Shown one piece after another: positions 9,469 to 16,992 of a stretch of 35,835 nt of DNA (within the stretch, counting starts at the first letter, position 1; each line of letters starts with the position of its first letter). The position numbers and the translations under genes were made by a program. The DNA is taken from IMG/VR virus record IMGVR_UViG_3300028027_000128, positions 1 to 35,835 of that record. One strand, 5' to 3'. Source of the DNA: a virus. The notes under the pieces are model-generated. The model did not search any database, was not told where the DNA came from, and saw only the letters and a program-made list of their open reading frames with translations.

Positions 9469-9807
9469 TTAGTATTCTCCTACTTTTTCTAGTGTATTAA
9501 AACGAGGAATAAATTGTAATAAACCAGGTATTCTAGTAGTTACTAGAGCATCTGTTTTAATAGTATTAATAGCGGCTTTAGGTTCTTCTGAAGCAAGATA
9601 TTTCATCTTAAGTAGTGCAAACTGATGTTTTTCATTACTTTTGGTTTTTAAGAAATCATTTTGCTCAACAGTAACTACTACTATATCTTTTAATCCTCTA
9701 ATTTCATTATAAACATACACCTGATTTTCATCAGTTGATGTTTTGATCAGTACTTCAATTTTATATAGTACAAGACCCTCTAATAGTAAATTTGATAATT
9801 GTGTCAT
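9469..9807 (-). CDS. Small neck-region protein (112 aa)
   Basis: A 112-residue protein beginning MTQLSNLLLEG, a variant of the tag seen on other small proteins here (L-L-E before G). The rest is an alpha/beta mix with alternating hydrophobic strands (VLYKIEVLIKT, DIVVVTVEQNDF) and no Cys or obvious catalytic motif. It overlaps the gp13-like gene by one base and ends one base before the gp14-like gene, so it is translated with the neck proteins. Function is unknown. Confidence 0.66.
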   Translation of the reverse strand: MTQLSNLLLEGLVLYKIEVLIKTSTDENQVYVYNEIRGLKDIVVVTVEQNDFLKTKSNEKHQFALLKMKYLASEEPKAAINTIKTDALVTTRIPGLLQFIPRFNTLEKVGEY

Positions 9808-10982
9808 TAGAATATATAAATTGGAAGTGGAACGTTTGTTAATTGTTTATTAATAAAATCAACTTCATTAGCTTGTTGTTCAAGTTGAGTTTTACGAGAT
9901 GTTTGATCTAACATAGCACGTAATTGTTCTAATAAAGCTGCTTTTTCTGCTCTAGCATCAGTCAATAAATCTTGTTGATTTAATGTTACCTCAGCACCTG
10001 GAATAGGTACAGTAGAGTATTTACCTCTAACGTATGCTAAAATTTCTTTAGCAGTTGCTAAAGTATATTGACGAATCCACTGTTTACCAATTGAATTAAT
10101 TTGAGCGTAAATTGGATTCTGATATGGTACATTTGAAACATTAGTAATTAAACTACCTGATGCTTGAGCCGCAGCTGCTGTTACAGGATTATTTCTTTCT
10201 TCTGTTTTAATGTAATGGAAAAATAATTTATCGTTCATTCCTAACATTACGCTAGTTGGAATAGGGAATACTCTTAATTTGTTATTCACTAAATCAAATG
10301 AATACGCTGACTTTCTAATTTGGTCATTTAATTCAATTGCTTGGATTTTTTGAACATCAAAATAGATAGGCATTAACAAGAAGTTAATACCAGGAGACAT
10401 TTGGCCAAAACCAAATGTTTCAAGTAATGATTGGATACCAGTACCTGTACCAGCATATGGATCAAAATATCTTACAATTGCTGGTGGGTTTTCGTAGAAT
10501 ACTCTTTTAACTTCAACTGAACCTGTATAGCCAATAGATGCAGATATAGCAAGATCAATATCATAATCTTGAACACCATTCTGTAGTACAACAGAACCTG
10601 TATAAATGTTTATATTACCACCAGTTCCTGCTTCTGAAGCATACATTTCGGAAATACGGATTATATTACCCATATTAGGGGTAATCAATTGGTTATTTAG
10701 ATTAGAACCTGTTGAAGATCCTTCTAAATTAAGATAGTTTTCACGAACTTTCCATTGGTAAACTTCGTTACCATATGTAGTAACTGCTTCTTCAAAAGCA
10801 GTAAAAAATGAACCTGATTGTAATTCGACTTCAACTAAAGGATAACCTAAGCGTTGTGCACACCATTGTGATACATTAACAGCATCTGTTCTAAAGGTGC
10901 TATCATTATCATAAAATCCAAAGGGGGTTGAACTGCCCGAAACAAATGTTGATGAGCCGTTATAAATTGCTATATTTGACAT
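9807..10982 (-). CDS. 13: gp13-like neck protein
   Basis: A 391-residue protein. An N-terminal segment VNVSQWCAQRLGYPLVEVEL (about 36-55) and a following long insert precede the conserved core: RVFPIP and DKLFFHYI, then IGKQWIRQYTLATAKEIL and VRGKYSTVPIPGAEVTLN near 315-350, and a coiled-coil tail (about 350-385). That core matches the T4 gp13 neck family (T4: 309 residues), which binds the portal vertex after DNA packaging. It heads a run of neck and tail-completion genes and has an ATATTTATA box 22 bases before its ATG. The N-terminal insertion is Gly/Ser/Thr-rich and may be surface-exposed. Confidence 0.65.
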   Translation of the reverse strand: MSNIAIYNGSSTFVSGSSTPFGFYDNDSTFRTDAVNVSQWCAQRLGYPLVEVELQSGSFFTAFEEAVTTYGNEVYQWKVRENYLNLEGSSTGSNLNNQLITPNMGNIIRISEMYASEAGTGGNINIYTGSVVLQNGVQDYDIDLAISASIGYTGSVEVKRVFYENPPAIVRYFDPYAGTGTGIQSLLETFGFGQMSPGINFLLMPIYFDVQKIQAIELNDQIRKSAYSFDLVNNKLRVFPIPTSVMLGMNDKLFFHYIKTEERNNPVTAAAAQASGSLITNVSNVPYQNPIYAQINSIGKQWIRQYTLATAKEILAYVRGKYSTVPIPGAEVTLNQQDLLTDARAEKAALLEQLRAMLDQTSRKTQLEQQANEVDFINKQLTNVPLPIYIF

Positions 10983-11004
10983 TACTTAAGTAGTATTTAA
11001 CACG

Positions 11005-11013
11005 TATAAATAT
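11005..11013 (-). promoter_or_regulatory. ATATTTATA box before the gp13-like gene
   Basis: The minus-strand sequence is ATATTTATA followed by CG, 22 bases before the ATG at 10982 in a 33-base gap. Spacing is close to that of the boxes at 17867, 19778 and 33537. A promoter role for the neck operon is inferred. Confidence 0.5.
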
Positions 11014-11015
11014 AA

Positions 11016-11684
11016 CTATTTCCCGTATTCGTATTCAAGTATTTTACCTACTAGGTCAGAACGATGGTTCTCCTTCAATTTAATCCACTTGATTTCCTCG
11101 ATTTTTTTAGATAATTCGATAACGTAGCTTAAGCCGTTTATTTCGCCTGTAGATGATTTGATATCGGTTTGTTCATTATCACCGTTGATGACAATTTTAC
11201 CATTTTTACCTAAGCGTGTCAATATGGCTAGCATTTCACCTTTAGTTAGGTTTTGTGCCTCCTCGACTATTAGAATATCATCAATTGTTTTACCACGGAT
11301 AAACTGAACGGGTAATGCTTTAACTTTACCATCTTCGATTAGTTTAGGTACTTCATTTTTGTCTGAACAACATTTAGCTAGGTTTTCAACTAGTGCTTCC
11401 ATGTATGGATCAAATTTACCATTAATGTCACCAGGTAAAAATCCTAAACTTCTACCTACCTCAATAGCTGCGCGGGTATTGTAGATACAGTTAATTTGTT
11501 TTTTCTTAAGGAAATCTAGAGCGGCTTGAGCACATACTAATGATTTACCACTACCTGCTCTACCTGTAATTACTACGATTTGATTTTCTACTATTAACCT
11601 TTTTGCTTCTTTTTGCTCTTCATTTAATTGCAAAGCGTTTATAGACTTAATTTCACTTTTTCTCTCGCGATTAGGTTCTTTCAT
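11016..11684 (-). CDS. phoH: PhoH-like P-loop ATPase
   Basis: A 222-residue protein with a full PhoH-type P-loop NTPase domain: Walker A GRAGSGKS at 41-48, a helicase-like Q/motif I region before it (LNEEQKEAKRL), Walker B ILIVEEAQN at 137-145, sensor segment INGDNEQTDI, and arginine-bearing NHRSD near the end. PhoH genes are common in marine and freshwater T4-like phages; the role is debated (RNA/ATP metabolism, phosphate stress). I place the start at 11684 because a longer reading to 11747 would begin inside the terminator of the capsid gene, and because a variant box (11704) lies 19 bases upstream of 11684. It sits between capsid and neck genes, not in a metabolic cluster. Confidence 0.88.
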   Translation of the reverse strand: MKEPNRERKSEIKSINALQLNEEQKEAKRLIVENQIVVITGRAGSGKSLVCAQAALDFLKKKQINCIYNTRAAIEVGRSLGFLPGDINGKFDPYMEALVENLAKCCSDKNEVPKLIEDGKVKALPVQFIRGKTIDDILIVEEAQNLTKGEMLAILTRLGKNGKIVINGDNEQTDIKSSTGEINGLSYVIELSKKIEEIKWIKLKENHRSDLVGKILEYEYGK

Positions 11685-11703
11685 GTATAACAATTTGGTT
11701 ACG

Positions 11704-11712
11704 TATACATAT
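11704..11712 (-). promoter_or_regulatory. Variant box ATATGTATA before phoH
   Basis: The minus-strand sequence ATATGTATA differs at one base from ATATTTATA and lies 19 bases before the chosen phoH ATG, immediately after the capsid-gene terminator. Its spacing supports both the start choice and the motif. A promoter role is inferred. Confidence 0.38.
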
Positions 11713-11713
11713 G

Positions 11714-11745
11714 CAAAAAGAGACCCGAGCTTGCGCTCGAGTCTC
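11714..11745 (-). terminator. Intrinsic terminator after the major capsid gene
   Basis: On the minus strand GAGACTCGAGC-GCAA-GCTCGGGTCTC forms an 11-bp stem with one T-G wobble and a GCAA tetraloop, followed by TTTTT. It lies about 40 bases past the stop of the capsid gene and before phoH. This is the strongest terminator in the window. Confidence 0.88.
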
Positions 11746-11784
11746 AATTTATAGCCTTACGGGGCTAATTATGTTTAGTTAATA

Positions 11785-13362
11785 CTAGATAGTATTTAAA
11801 CCAGCAACATAGATCTTACCATAGTAATCAGGACGGATCATTTTCTTCGCGTAACGAGTCATTAAACCTTTACGTGGAGTGAAGGTATTTGGATCGTATA
11901 ACAATGGAGTCATGATCAATGGTACATATGGAGCGAATACAGCACCAGCTTCTAAGAACTGAGCACCTTTGTAACCCATTAAGATTACGTTCTCAGTCAT
12001 GTAAGGGTTTTTGTAAACCTTATAACGAGAATTTAAAGTACCAACCTTTTGAACACCGAAGTTGAATTCCATTTTCTCACCGTCACCATCTGAAGCAAAT
12101 CCTGGGATTGATTCTAAGATAGTAGCTACTGTAGGAGAAGTTACTAAGAAATTAGCACCACCTCTTAAAGTTAACTGATGGATTTTGTTAGAAACTTTTT
12201 GTAACTTAGTACCTAAAGTTTGGAACCAACCACCTTGAGTGTTGAAGAACGCTAAGTTAGAGTTAGTAACACCAGTACCATCAACCGCTTGGTTGTTTAC
12301 TGCTGACCAATAATCTACTGTGAAAGCGTTTTGGATTAACATATCCAAGATCTCTAAATCAATCTCCATAGAGATGTATTGAGATAAAACACCAGTTAAT
12401 TCAGCTTCAGCATCAACACTATGGTAAGCGTTTAAGTCTTGAGCGAATTCTGGAGTCCATTGTGCTTTTAATTTTCTTGTCTTAGCAACGATTGCTTCAG
12501 ATTTCAATTGTACATTGATTTCTGGGATAGCGATTGAATTTGCAGGAGCATCTTCGTAATCACCACGAGCAGCTGGAGTTGGTTGGATAGAATATTGTAA
12601 GCTACCAGAGTAAGTAGGTCCACTTACTAAAGGTAATTTAGAACCAGTTACAACGAAAGTTACAGTTGTACCGTTTGTAGAAGTGAATTCTTGTAAGATA
12701 TCAGAAGCAACGATTGAACCTGAAGTCCAAATGAAAGATCTAACAGCGTTAGCATCAGCAGAAGCTGGTAAAGTTACTGTTAAAGTCTTGTAAGTTGTAG
12801 CTGATGCAGAGTAGTCAGCATTCAAGTTGAATGTTGCCCAAGTTGCTGAACCAGTTGTAGCTACGATAGCTAAAGATTGGCTATTGATAGAGTAACCGAA
12901 CTTACCAGCACCATATAATGAAGCTGAAGCGATATCAGTTACGTTTGTAGTACCATTAGCACCATATAAAGAACCACCTGCTGTAAATGGAGCCTTAGTG
13001 TTACCGTATTTGAAGTCAAGATAGAATACAAGACCTGAAGGTAAGTTCATAGGTTGTACACTAACGAATTCTTTAGCAGCGATTTCACCAAATACTCTTC
13101 TTACTAATGGTAAAGCAACACCAGCCCAGTTTTCTGAGTTGTAGCCACCACCTGTCATTGAGTTAGTTCCACCTGTAGAAGATTGCTCAACAATCAATTG
13201 CTTAGCTTGGTTTTCCAATAACATAGCGATTGAATTCTTGTCGTTCTCTCCTTTAAGACCTTCCAAAAGGCCTGATTGAGCCCATTTTGTGCTCAATTTT
13301 TTCGCATCATCACTTACAGTTTTAAACTGATTAGATGATTCTAATAATTGTTGTACGTTCAT
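11785..13362 (-). CDS. 23: Major capsid protein precursor (gp23-like)
   Basis: A 525-residue protein matching the T4 gp23 plan. An N-terminal helical pro-region (1-59) ends in LIVE, fitting L/I-x-E prohead protease cleavage after Glu59; T4 gp23 is cut after Glu65. Then come YNSENWAGVALPLVRRVFGEI (split motif 74-94) and SVQPMNLPSG at 101-110, equivalent to VQPMNSPTG in T4. The core segment TRKLKAQWTPEFAQDLNAYH at 295-314 and DAEAELTGVLSQYISMEID after it are diagnostic of the family. Residues about 125-265 form a Ser/Thr/Ala-rich, probably beta insertion that may project from the capsid surface. No Shine-Dalgarno is visible; a strong terminator follows. It lies directly after the scaffold gene. 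Confidence 0.93.
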   Translation of the reverse strand: MNVQQLLESSNQFKTVSDDAKKLSTKWAQSGLLEGLKGENDKNSIAMLLENQAKQLIVEQSSTGGTNSMTGGGYNSENWAGVALPLVRRVFGEIAAKEFVSVQPMNLPSGLVFYLDFKYGNTKAPFTAGGSLYGANGTTNVTDIASASLYGAGKFGYSINSQSLAIVATTGSATWATFNLNADYSASATTYKTLTVTLPASADANAVRSFIWTSGSIVASDILQEFTSTNGTTVTFVVTGSKLPLVSGPTYSGSLQYSIQPTPAARGDYEDAPANSIAIPEINVQLKSEAIVAKTRKLKAQWTPEFAQDLNAYHSVDAEAELTGVLSQYISMEIDLEILDMLIQNAFTVDYWSAVNNQAVDGTGVTNSNLAFFNTQGGWFQTLGTKLQKVSNKIHQLTLRGGANFLVTSPTVATILESIPGFASDGDGEKMEFNFGVQKVGTLNSRYKVYKNPYMTENVILMGYKGAQFLEAGAVFAPYVPLIMTPLLYDPNTFTPRKGLMTRYAKKMIRPDYYGKIYVAGLNTI

Positions 13363-13390
13363 TTTTAAACGAGTTTGTTTTTATTTAAAT

Positions 13391-14524
13391 TTATTTAATG
13401 TTTGCAAGTTTTTGCATACGAGAAATTACATCATTTGATTCTACGATCACTTTCTTAGGTGCAACACCAGCTGCTTTAGAAGCGAATCCTAATGATTCTT
13501 TAACGATTTCTTTCTTAGCTCCGATTTCAGAGTTTTGGATTGATTCGAATAATTCTTTAGCTTGTGCAGGTGTAGTTGCTTTATCGAAAGATGCAATTAC
13601 TTTTACTTTTTGTGATTCAGTTAAATTCTTAGCTTTGAAGATTTTGTTTACATACAATAACTTAGCATTTAATAAGTTTTGCTCATGTAATTCATTACGT
13701 AATGCTTCGATTGTTTCAATCGCTTCTTTCATTTCGTCTTTTTCGTCTTCTTTAGCTTCTTTTTTCTTAGCTTCGTCCATTTCTTCTTTGTCATCAGCTT
13801 CGTCTAAAGCATCTAATTCTGCTAATAATTCATCTAAATCTACTTCGTCGATTTCTTCTTCAGCGCCCATTTCCATTCCAGCTTCTTCACCGCCTAAATC
13901 TACAGCCATTTCTTCTTCACCACCCATATCTGCCATTTCGTCTTCAGCGCCCATTTCCATGCCCGCTTCAGCACCCATTTCAGCTGAGATGATGTCTTTG
14001 ATAATGTCTTTTAATTCGTCTACAGTTAAATCTGTAATTTTAACATCTTCTTCAGTTTCATCTTCGATTTCAGTTTCTTCAGTTTCAGTTTCTTCTTCAG
14101 ACTCTTCGTCTTCTGTTTCTTCTTCTTCTGCTTCTTCTGTTTCTTCTTTAGCTTCATCGATTTTTTCTTCATCTTCTTTTTTAGCTTCATCAATAGATTC
14201 TTCAGAATCTAATTCTGCTAAAATTGCAGACAAATCAAAATCTTCTTCTAATTCTTCGCCTTCTGACATTTGACCAGCATCGATAGCTCTCTTTCTGATC
14301 ATATCAGAGTCGTTACTTTTGTCATTAGCAGAGATGTAATCTACTTCTTCAAGTTTCTCATCTTCATCATTATCATTCATTTCTTCTAACTTTGCAGCTA
14401 ACATAGAATGTAATTTTGGAGTAAGAGCTTCTTCAAGAGCAGCTTTTGCATTTGCTAATGCGGCTTCGCGTACTTGTTTAGCGTCAGCGATAGCTTCTTT
14501 GAACAAATCTTTGTTTGTACTCAT
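13391..14524 (-). CDS. 22: Prohead core scaffold protein (gp22-like)
   Basis: A 377-residue, extremely acidic, helical protein lying between the prohead protease and the capsid gene, the T4 position of gp22, the main internal scaffold that is later cut to peptides. The N-terminus (MSTNKDLFKEAIADAKQVRE) is a helix; residues about 55-265 are Glu/Asp-rich with GMEMGAE and GGEEEMA repeats; the C-terminal ~100 residues are better conserved in character (NLTESQKVKVIASFDKATTP). The start is set at 14524 because AAGGAG sits at a proper distance before it, rare in this window. An upstream ATG at 14638 would read through a terminator-like hairpin. Confidence 0.85.
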   Translation of the reverse strand: MSTNKDLFKEAIADAKQVREAALANAKAALEEALTPKLHSMLAAKLEEMNDNDEDEKLEEVDYISANDKSNDSDMIRKRAIDAGQMSEGEELEEDFDLSAILAELDSEESIDEAKKEDEEKIDEAKEETEEAEEEETEDEESEEETETEETEIEDETEEDVKITDLTVDELKDIIKDIISAEMGAEAGMEMGAEDEMADMGGEEEMAVDLGGEEAGMEMGAEEEIDEVDLDELLAELDALDEADDKEEMDEAKKKEAKEDEKDEMKEAIETIEALRNELHEQNLLNAKLLYVNKIFKAKNLTESQKVKVIASFDKATTPAQAKELFESIQNSEIGAKKEIVKESLGFASKAAGVAPKKVIVESNDVISRMQKLANIK

Positions 14525-14611
14525 TTTGTGTTTCTCCTTAAATTTAATTTTGGAAATAAGATTATTAAAAAATCTTAATAGATGGGTTTGTAATACCTGA
14601 GTTGCAAAAAG

Positions 14612-14638
14612 ATGGGCAACCCATTTTAGGTTACCCAT
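14612..14638 (-). terminator. Terminator-like hairpin between gp21 and gp22
   Basis: On the minus strand ATGGGTAACC and GGTTGCCCAT pair over 10 bp (one wobble) around a 7-base loop, followed by ATCTTTTTG. It fits an intrinsic terminator for the portal-to-protease unit. Its first bases overlap the box at 14636, so it could also act as a leader hairpin of the gp22 transcript. Confidence 0.7.
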
Positions 14639-14644
14639 AAATAT
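14636..14644 (-). promoter_or_regulatory. Box ATATTTATG between gp21 and gp22
   Basis: The minus-strand sequence ATATTTATG differs at the last base from the usual ATATTTATA. It lies 111 bases before the gp22 ATG, much farther than elsewhere, and overlaps a hairpin. It may give gp22 its own transcript; this is uncertain. Confidence 0.35.
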
Positions 14645-14672
14645 ATGTAGATACGTTAAAACGCGATCCTTT

Positions 14673-15281
14673 CTAGCAAAGAGGACAAACTCCTGTTGCG
14701 TTACAGATAATTTCTGTAATTAATCCATTAACTTTACTATAGTCTGCGTTATCTTGACGTTGCTTGCTTTCAGATAATGTCATATATGCATTAGGTGTTG
14801 ATGGTACTGATACCAAATCCCAACATAATAATTCAAAATCGTCTTGTACTTGTACAGTTTCACCAATTTGCTTAACTGAACCCATACCACGAGATGATAT
14901 ACCTAATGGAATACCTGCTGATACAATTTCTTGTGCAATCTTACCTGATGGTGTGTTTAATAATTCTAATTCACCCATTAAATCATTACCTTCCCACCAC
15001 ACACGCTTTATAACGTGAGATACGTTATTTAAATTAACAATTGTTGATTCAGGATGATCTAATTCACCCATTGCTGTGTTAGATGCTACTGGTCCTTCTG
15101 CATATTTTTTAGCCTCACGAGCTAATACTTCTTTAGGATAAACACGGCCATTACCGTTTTTAACTTCAGATTCTTGTAATTTACCTTTAATACGCATTCT
15201 ACCACCAACTGTTGCTTTTGCTTCAGTTAGAGTTAGTTTAGCAATGTGGAATGGTGTGTGATCTATTAATAATTCTTTCAT
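14673..15281 (-). CDS. 21: Prohead core protein protease (gp21-like)
   Basis: A 202-residue serine protease of the T4 gp21 family (herpesvirus-assemblin-like fold). It processes capsid and core proteins during head maturation. The catalytic histidine is likely His76 in MGELDHP; the nucleophile is likely Ser129 or Ser130 in GIPLGISSRGMGS; the conserved WDLVSVPSTPNA segment follows at 154-165. The early site KLTLTE-A (15-21) fits L-x-E self-cleavage. T4 gp21 is 212 residues. The C-terminus ends CNATGVCPLC, three cysteines not expected for the family. It follows the core protein gene by one base and precedes gp22, as in T4. Confidence 0.9.
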   Translation of the reverse strand: MKELLIDHTPFHIAKLTLTEAKATVGGRMRIKGKLQESEVKNGNGRVYPKEVLAREAKKYAEGPVASNTAMGELDHPESTIVNLNNVSHVIKRVWWEGNDLMGELELLNTPSGKIAQEIVSAGIPLGISSRGMGSVKQIGETVQVQDDFELLCWDLVSVPSTPNAYMTLSESKQRQDNADYSKVNGLITEIICNATGVCPLC

Positions 15282-15282
15282 A

Positions 15283-16308
15283 TTATTTGTTTTCAGCTAA
15301 CGCTTGACGTACTATTTTTCTTAACTGTTCTTTTATCTTTTCGAATGATTTACCCATATCAACTCCTGGTCTAAATTCTGGTTTTCCTGCTTCTAAACCA
15401 TCAATATCAATTCCTCTGTAAAACATTCCAGTGCTATATATAGCTTTAACTTTACCTTGGCTTTCTTCGAATTTAGCTATTTTAATTTCTTCACCATCAT
15501 ATGTTTTAACAACATCTCCTTTTTGAAATTCAACTCCATCAGCGTTTGTTGCTTTAATGATGTAACCTTTGCTATCTCTTACAATTTTATATTTTTCAGG
15601 ATCAGCAGGTAAATCTTTAAAACGCATTGTAGCTTCGTTTTCTAATTCTTCTTTAAGCTTTTTTTTTTCGTCTTTTTTAGGCATTTTAACCTTTTGCATT
15701 TGATTAGCTTTATCAACTAATTCAGTTGTGTCTTTAGCTTTTTTCTCTTTAACTTCTTTAGGTGCTTTAACTTTTGGAGCTGAAGGTGATTCAATACCAG
15801 ACAATTTTAATGCTGTATAGTAGAATGGATTTTCAGCTAAATGATCTAAAGCAATTTTTTTAGCTACATTTAAATCATCAGTATGTTCCATTTCAACTCT
15901 AATACCCATTCTTAATTCACCTGGATGGATTGTGTTTGGATGTAAATCTTTACCTTTACCTTCGTTTAATTGCTCTTCTTCTTCTAATGGTTTGTCTAAA
16001 ACATCAGATTTAACAGCAATTTCACCTGCCATTTCATCTTCAAGTTGCTTTAATATAGCATCAAACTCAGCATCATCGTTAGATTCTTCTGGTTGTTCAA
16101 ATTCTTCTTTAGATAAAACTACTGCTTCATCATATGCTGCTATAGATTCATGTAATAAACCCTTATTCTTAAGGATTCTAACTGAATCTTGGAATGATGT
16201 GATGTTAGTTACGTATTGAGGCATTGTCATGCGTAAATTTCTCATGAAATTCGCTTGTGACATTTTACCTTCTTTTAAGTCGTTGTATTGGTTTTGTATA
16301 CTTTTCAT
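15283..16308 (-). CDS. Putative prohead core protein (341 aa)
   Basis: A 341-residue hydrophilic protein directly before the protease gene, in the place T4 keeps gp67 and gp68 (prohead core). N-terminal part: MKSIQNQYNDLKEGKMSQAN then NFMRNLRMTMPQYVTNITSF. The middle has an acidic stretch (about 75-120), a HPGELRMGIRVEMEHT segment and a Lys-rich stretch (about 190-225). A small beta domain lies at about 230-310. The C-terminus KEQLRKIVRQALAENK repeats the LRKxxRxAxAE helix found at the N-terminus of other proteins here. The start is set at 16308, two bases after the stop of the 44-residue gene; a longer reading from 16404 would overlap that gene. Scaffold or internal head role inferred. Confidence 0.7.
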   Translation of the reverse strand: MKSIQNQYNDLKEGKMSQANFMRNLRMTMPQYVTNITSFQDSVRILKNKGLLHESIAAYDEAVVLSKEEFEQPEESNDDAEFDAILKQLEDEMAGEIAVKSDVLDKPLEEEEQLNEGKGKDLHPNTIHPGELRMGIRVEMEHTDDLNVAKKIALDHLAENPFYYTALKLSGIESPSAPKVKAPKEVKEKKAKDTTELVDKANQMQKVKMPKKDEKKKLKEELENEATMRFKDLPADPEKYKIVRDSKGYIIKATNADGVEFQKGDVVKTYDGEEIKIAKFEESQGKVKAIYSTGMFYRGIDIDGLEAGKPEFRPGVDMGKSFEKIKEQLRKIVRQALAENK

Positions 16309-16312
16309 ATTA

Positions 16313-16447
16313 TTATCTTCCTTGTCCTCTGTAAGCTTTTGGCTTTGGAGTGTGTTTATTAAATGATTTTTGAGCTGAACCTGGTCCTTGTTTGCGTTTA
16401 CCAAAAGAAACTTTATTAGCGTTTCCTGCTGCTTTAGCTTTTGCCAT
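16313..16447 (-). CDS. Small basic protein (44 aa) in the head operon
   Basis: A 44-codon gene in the otherwise unexplained gap between two head genes. Its ATG overlaps the preceding stop as TAATG, and it ends two bases before the ATG of the next gene. The product starts MAKAKAAGNANKVSFGKRKQ and ends KAYRGQGR; about a third of residues are Lys or Arg, with no acidic residue. A protein this basic between core genes could bind packaged DNA or the acidic scaffold. Coding is supported by exact gene-to-gene fit on both sides. The function is unknown; position resembles T4 gp67/gp68 but those are not basic. Confidence 0.72.
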   Translation of the reverse strand: MAKAKAAGNANKVSFGKRKQGPGSAQKSFNKHTPKPKAYRGQGR

Positions 16448-16992
16448 TACTGTTTAAGGTTATTTATTTTAGTGTTTAAATGATTTACCATTTCAGAGAT
16501 TTGAGCAACAGCTTTTTCTGTTCTACCCCAATATTGTACACCATCACCTTCGCTCAATTCTTGTTTCATACGTTGAGTATAATCAACAATACGATCGATT
16601 TCGTTTATTTTTCTTTTTACCTCACGCATTGCTTTATGCAATTGTTCAGCTTTAGTTCTAAACTTAACTTCTTTTTTAAATTGCTTATAAGTTCCCTCAT
16701 TTAACAATTCTTCTTTGATTATATCTTCTAAACTTTCTTTATACATTTTATATGATGGTTTTTCAGCTGATTTCCAAATTGCTTTATAATCTTTAATTTT
16801 AGAATCACTTGGCATACCAGTCGGTGCTAGCTTCATTCCTTGTGATTGAGCAGTTTTAACAGCAGCGTTTGTTTTTTGACCTTTTTTAGCAAAAGCAAAT
16901 GGAGTAGAATAAGCACCAGCATCGCCTGATGTAGATTCTTCATCTAACAATTCACGTACTAATGTTTTAATATATTCCTTTAATTTATCCAT
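16447..16992 (-). CDS. Putative internal head/core protein with two tag-like helices (181 aa)
   Basis: A 181-residue protein. It opens with MDKLKEYIKTLVRELLDEES, an amphipathic helix ending L-x-E, then a low-complexity linker (STSGDAGAYSTPFAFAKKGQ). A second similar helix, SLEDIIKEELLNEG at about 86-99, is followed by a long coiled coil (about 100-180). Both helices fit the L/I-x-E rule for prohead protease cleavage, so processing could leave two mature pieces. It overlaps the preceding and following genes by one base each. Position between portal and protease suggests a prohead core component. No named family recognised. Confidence 0.68.
   Translation of the reverse strand: MDKLKEYIKTLVRELLDEESTSGDAGAYSTPFAFAKKGQKTNAAVKTAQSQGMKLAPTGMPSDSKIKDYKAIWKSAEKPSYKMYKESLEDIIKEELLNEGTYKQFKKEVKFRTKAEQLHKAMREVKRKINEIDRIVDYTQRMKQELSEGDGVQYWGRTEKAVAQISEMVNHLNTKINNLKQ

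Noticed and set aside
11685-11747. Longer PhoH start at 11747
   Set aside because: It begins inside the capsid-gene terminator, upstream of the likely promoter box.
13398-14273. Plus-strand 291-codon Ser-rich open frame
   Set aside because: It is the antisense of the Glu/Asp-rich scaffold gene; GAA/GAT codons read backwards as TTC/ATC and Ser codons.
14525-14638. Longer gp22 start at 14638
   Set aside because: It would translate through the terminator-like hairpin and bypass a well-placed AAGGAG before 14524.
16309-16404. Longer start at 16404 for the 341-residue core protein
   Set aside because: It would overlap the 44-residue gene over most of its length; the ATG at 16308 fits just after that gene's stop.
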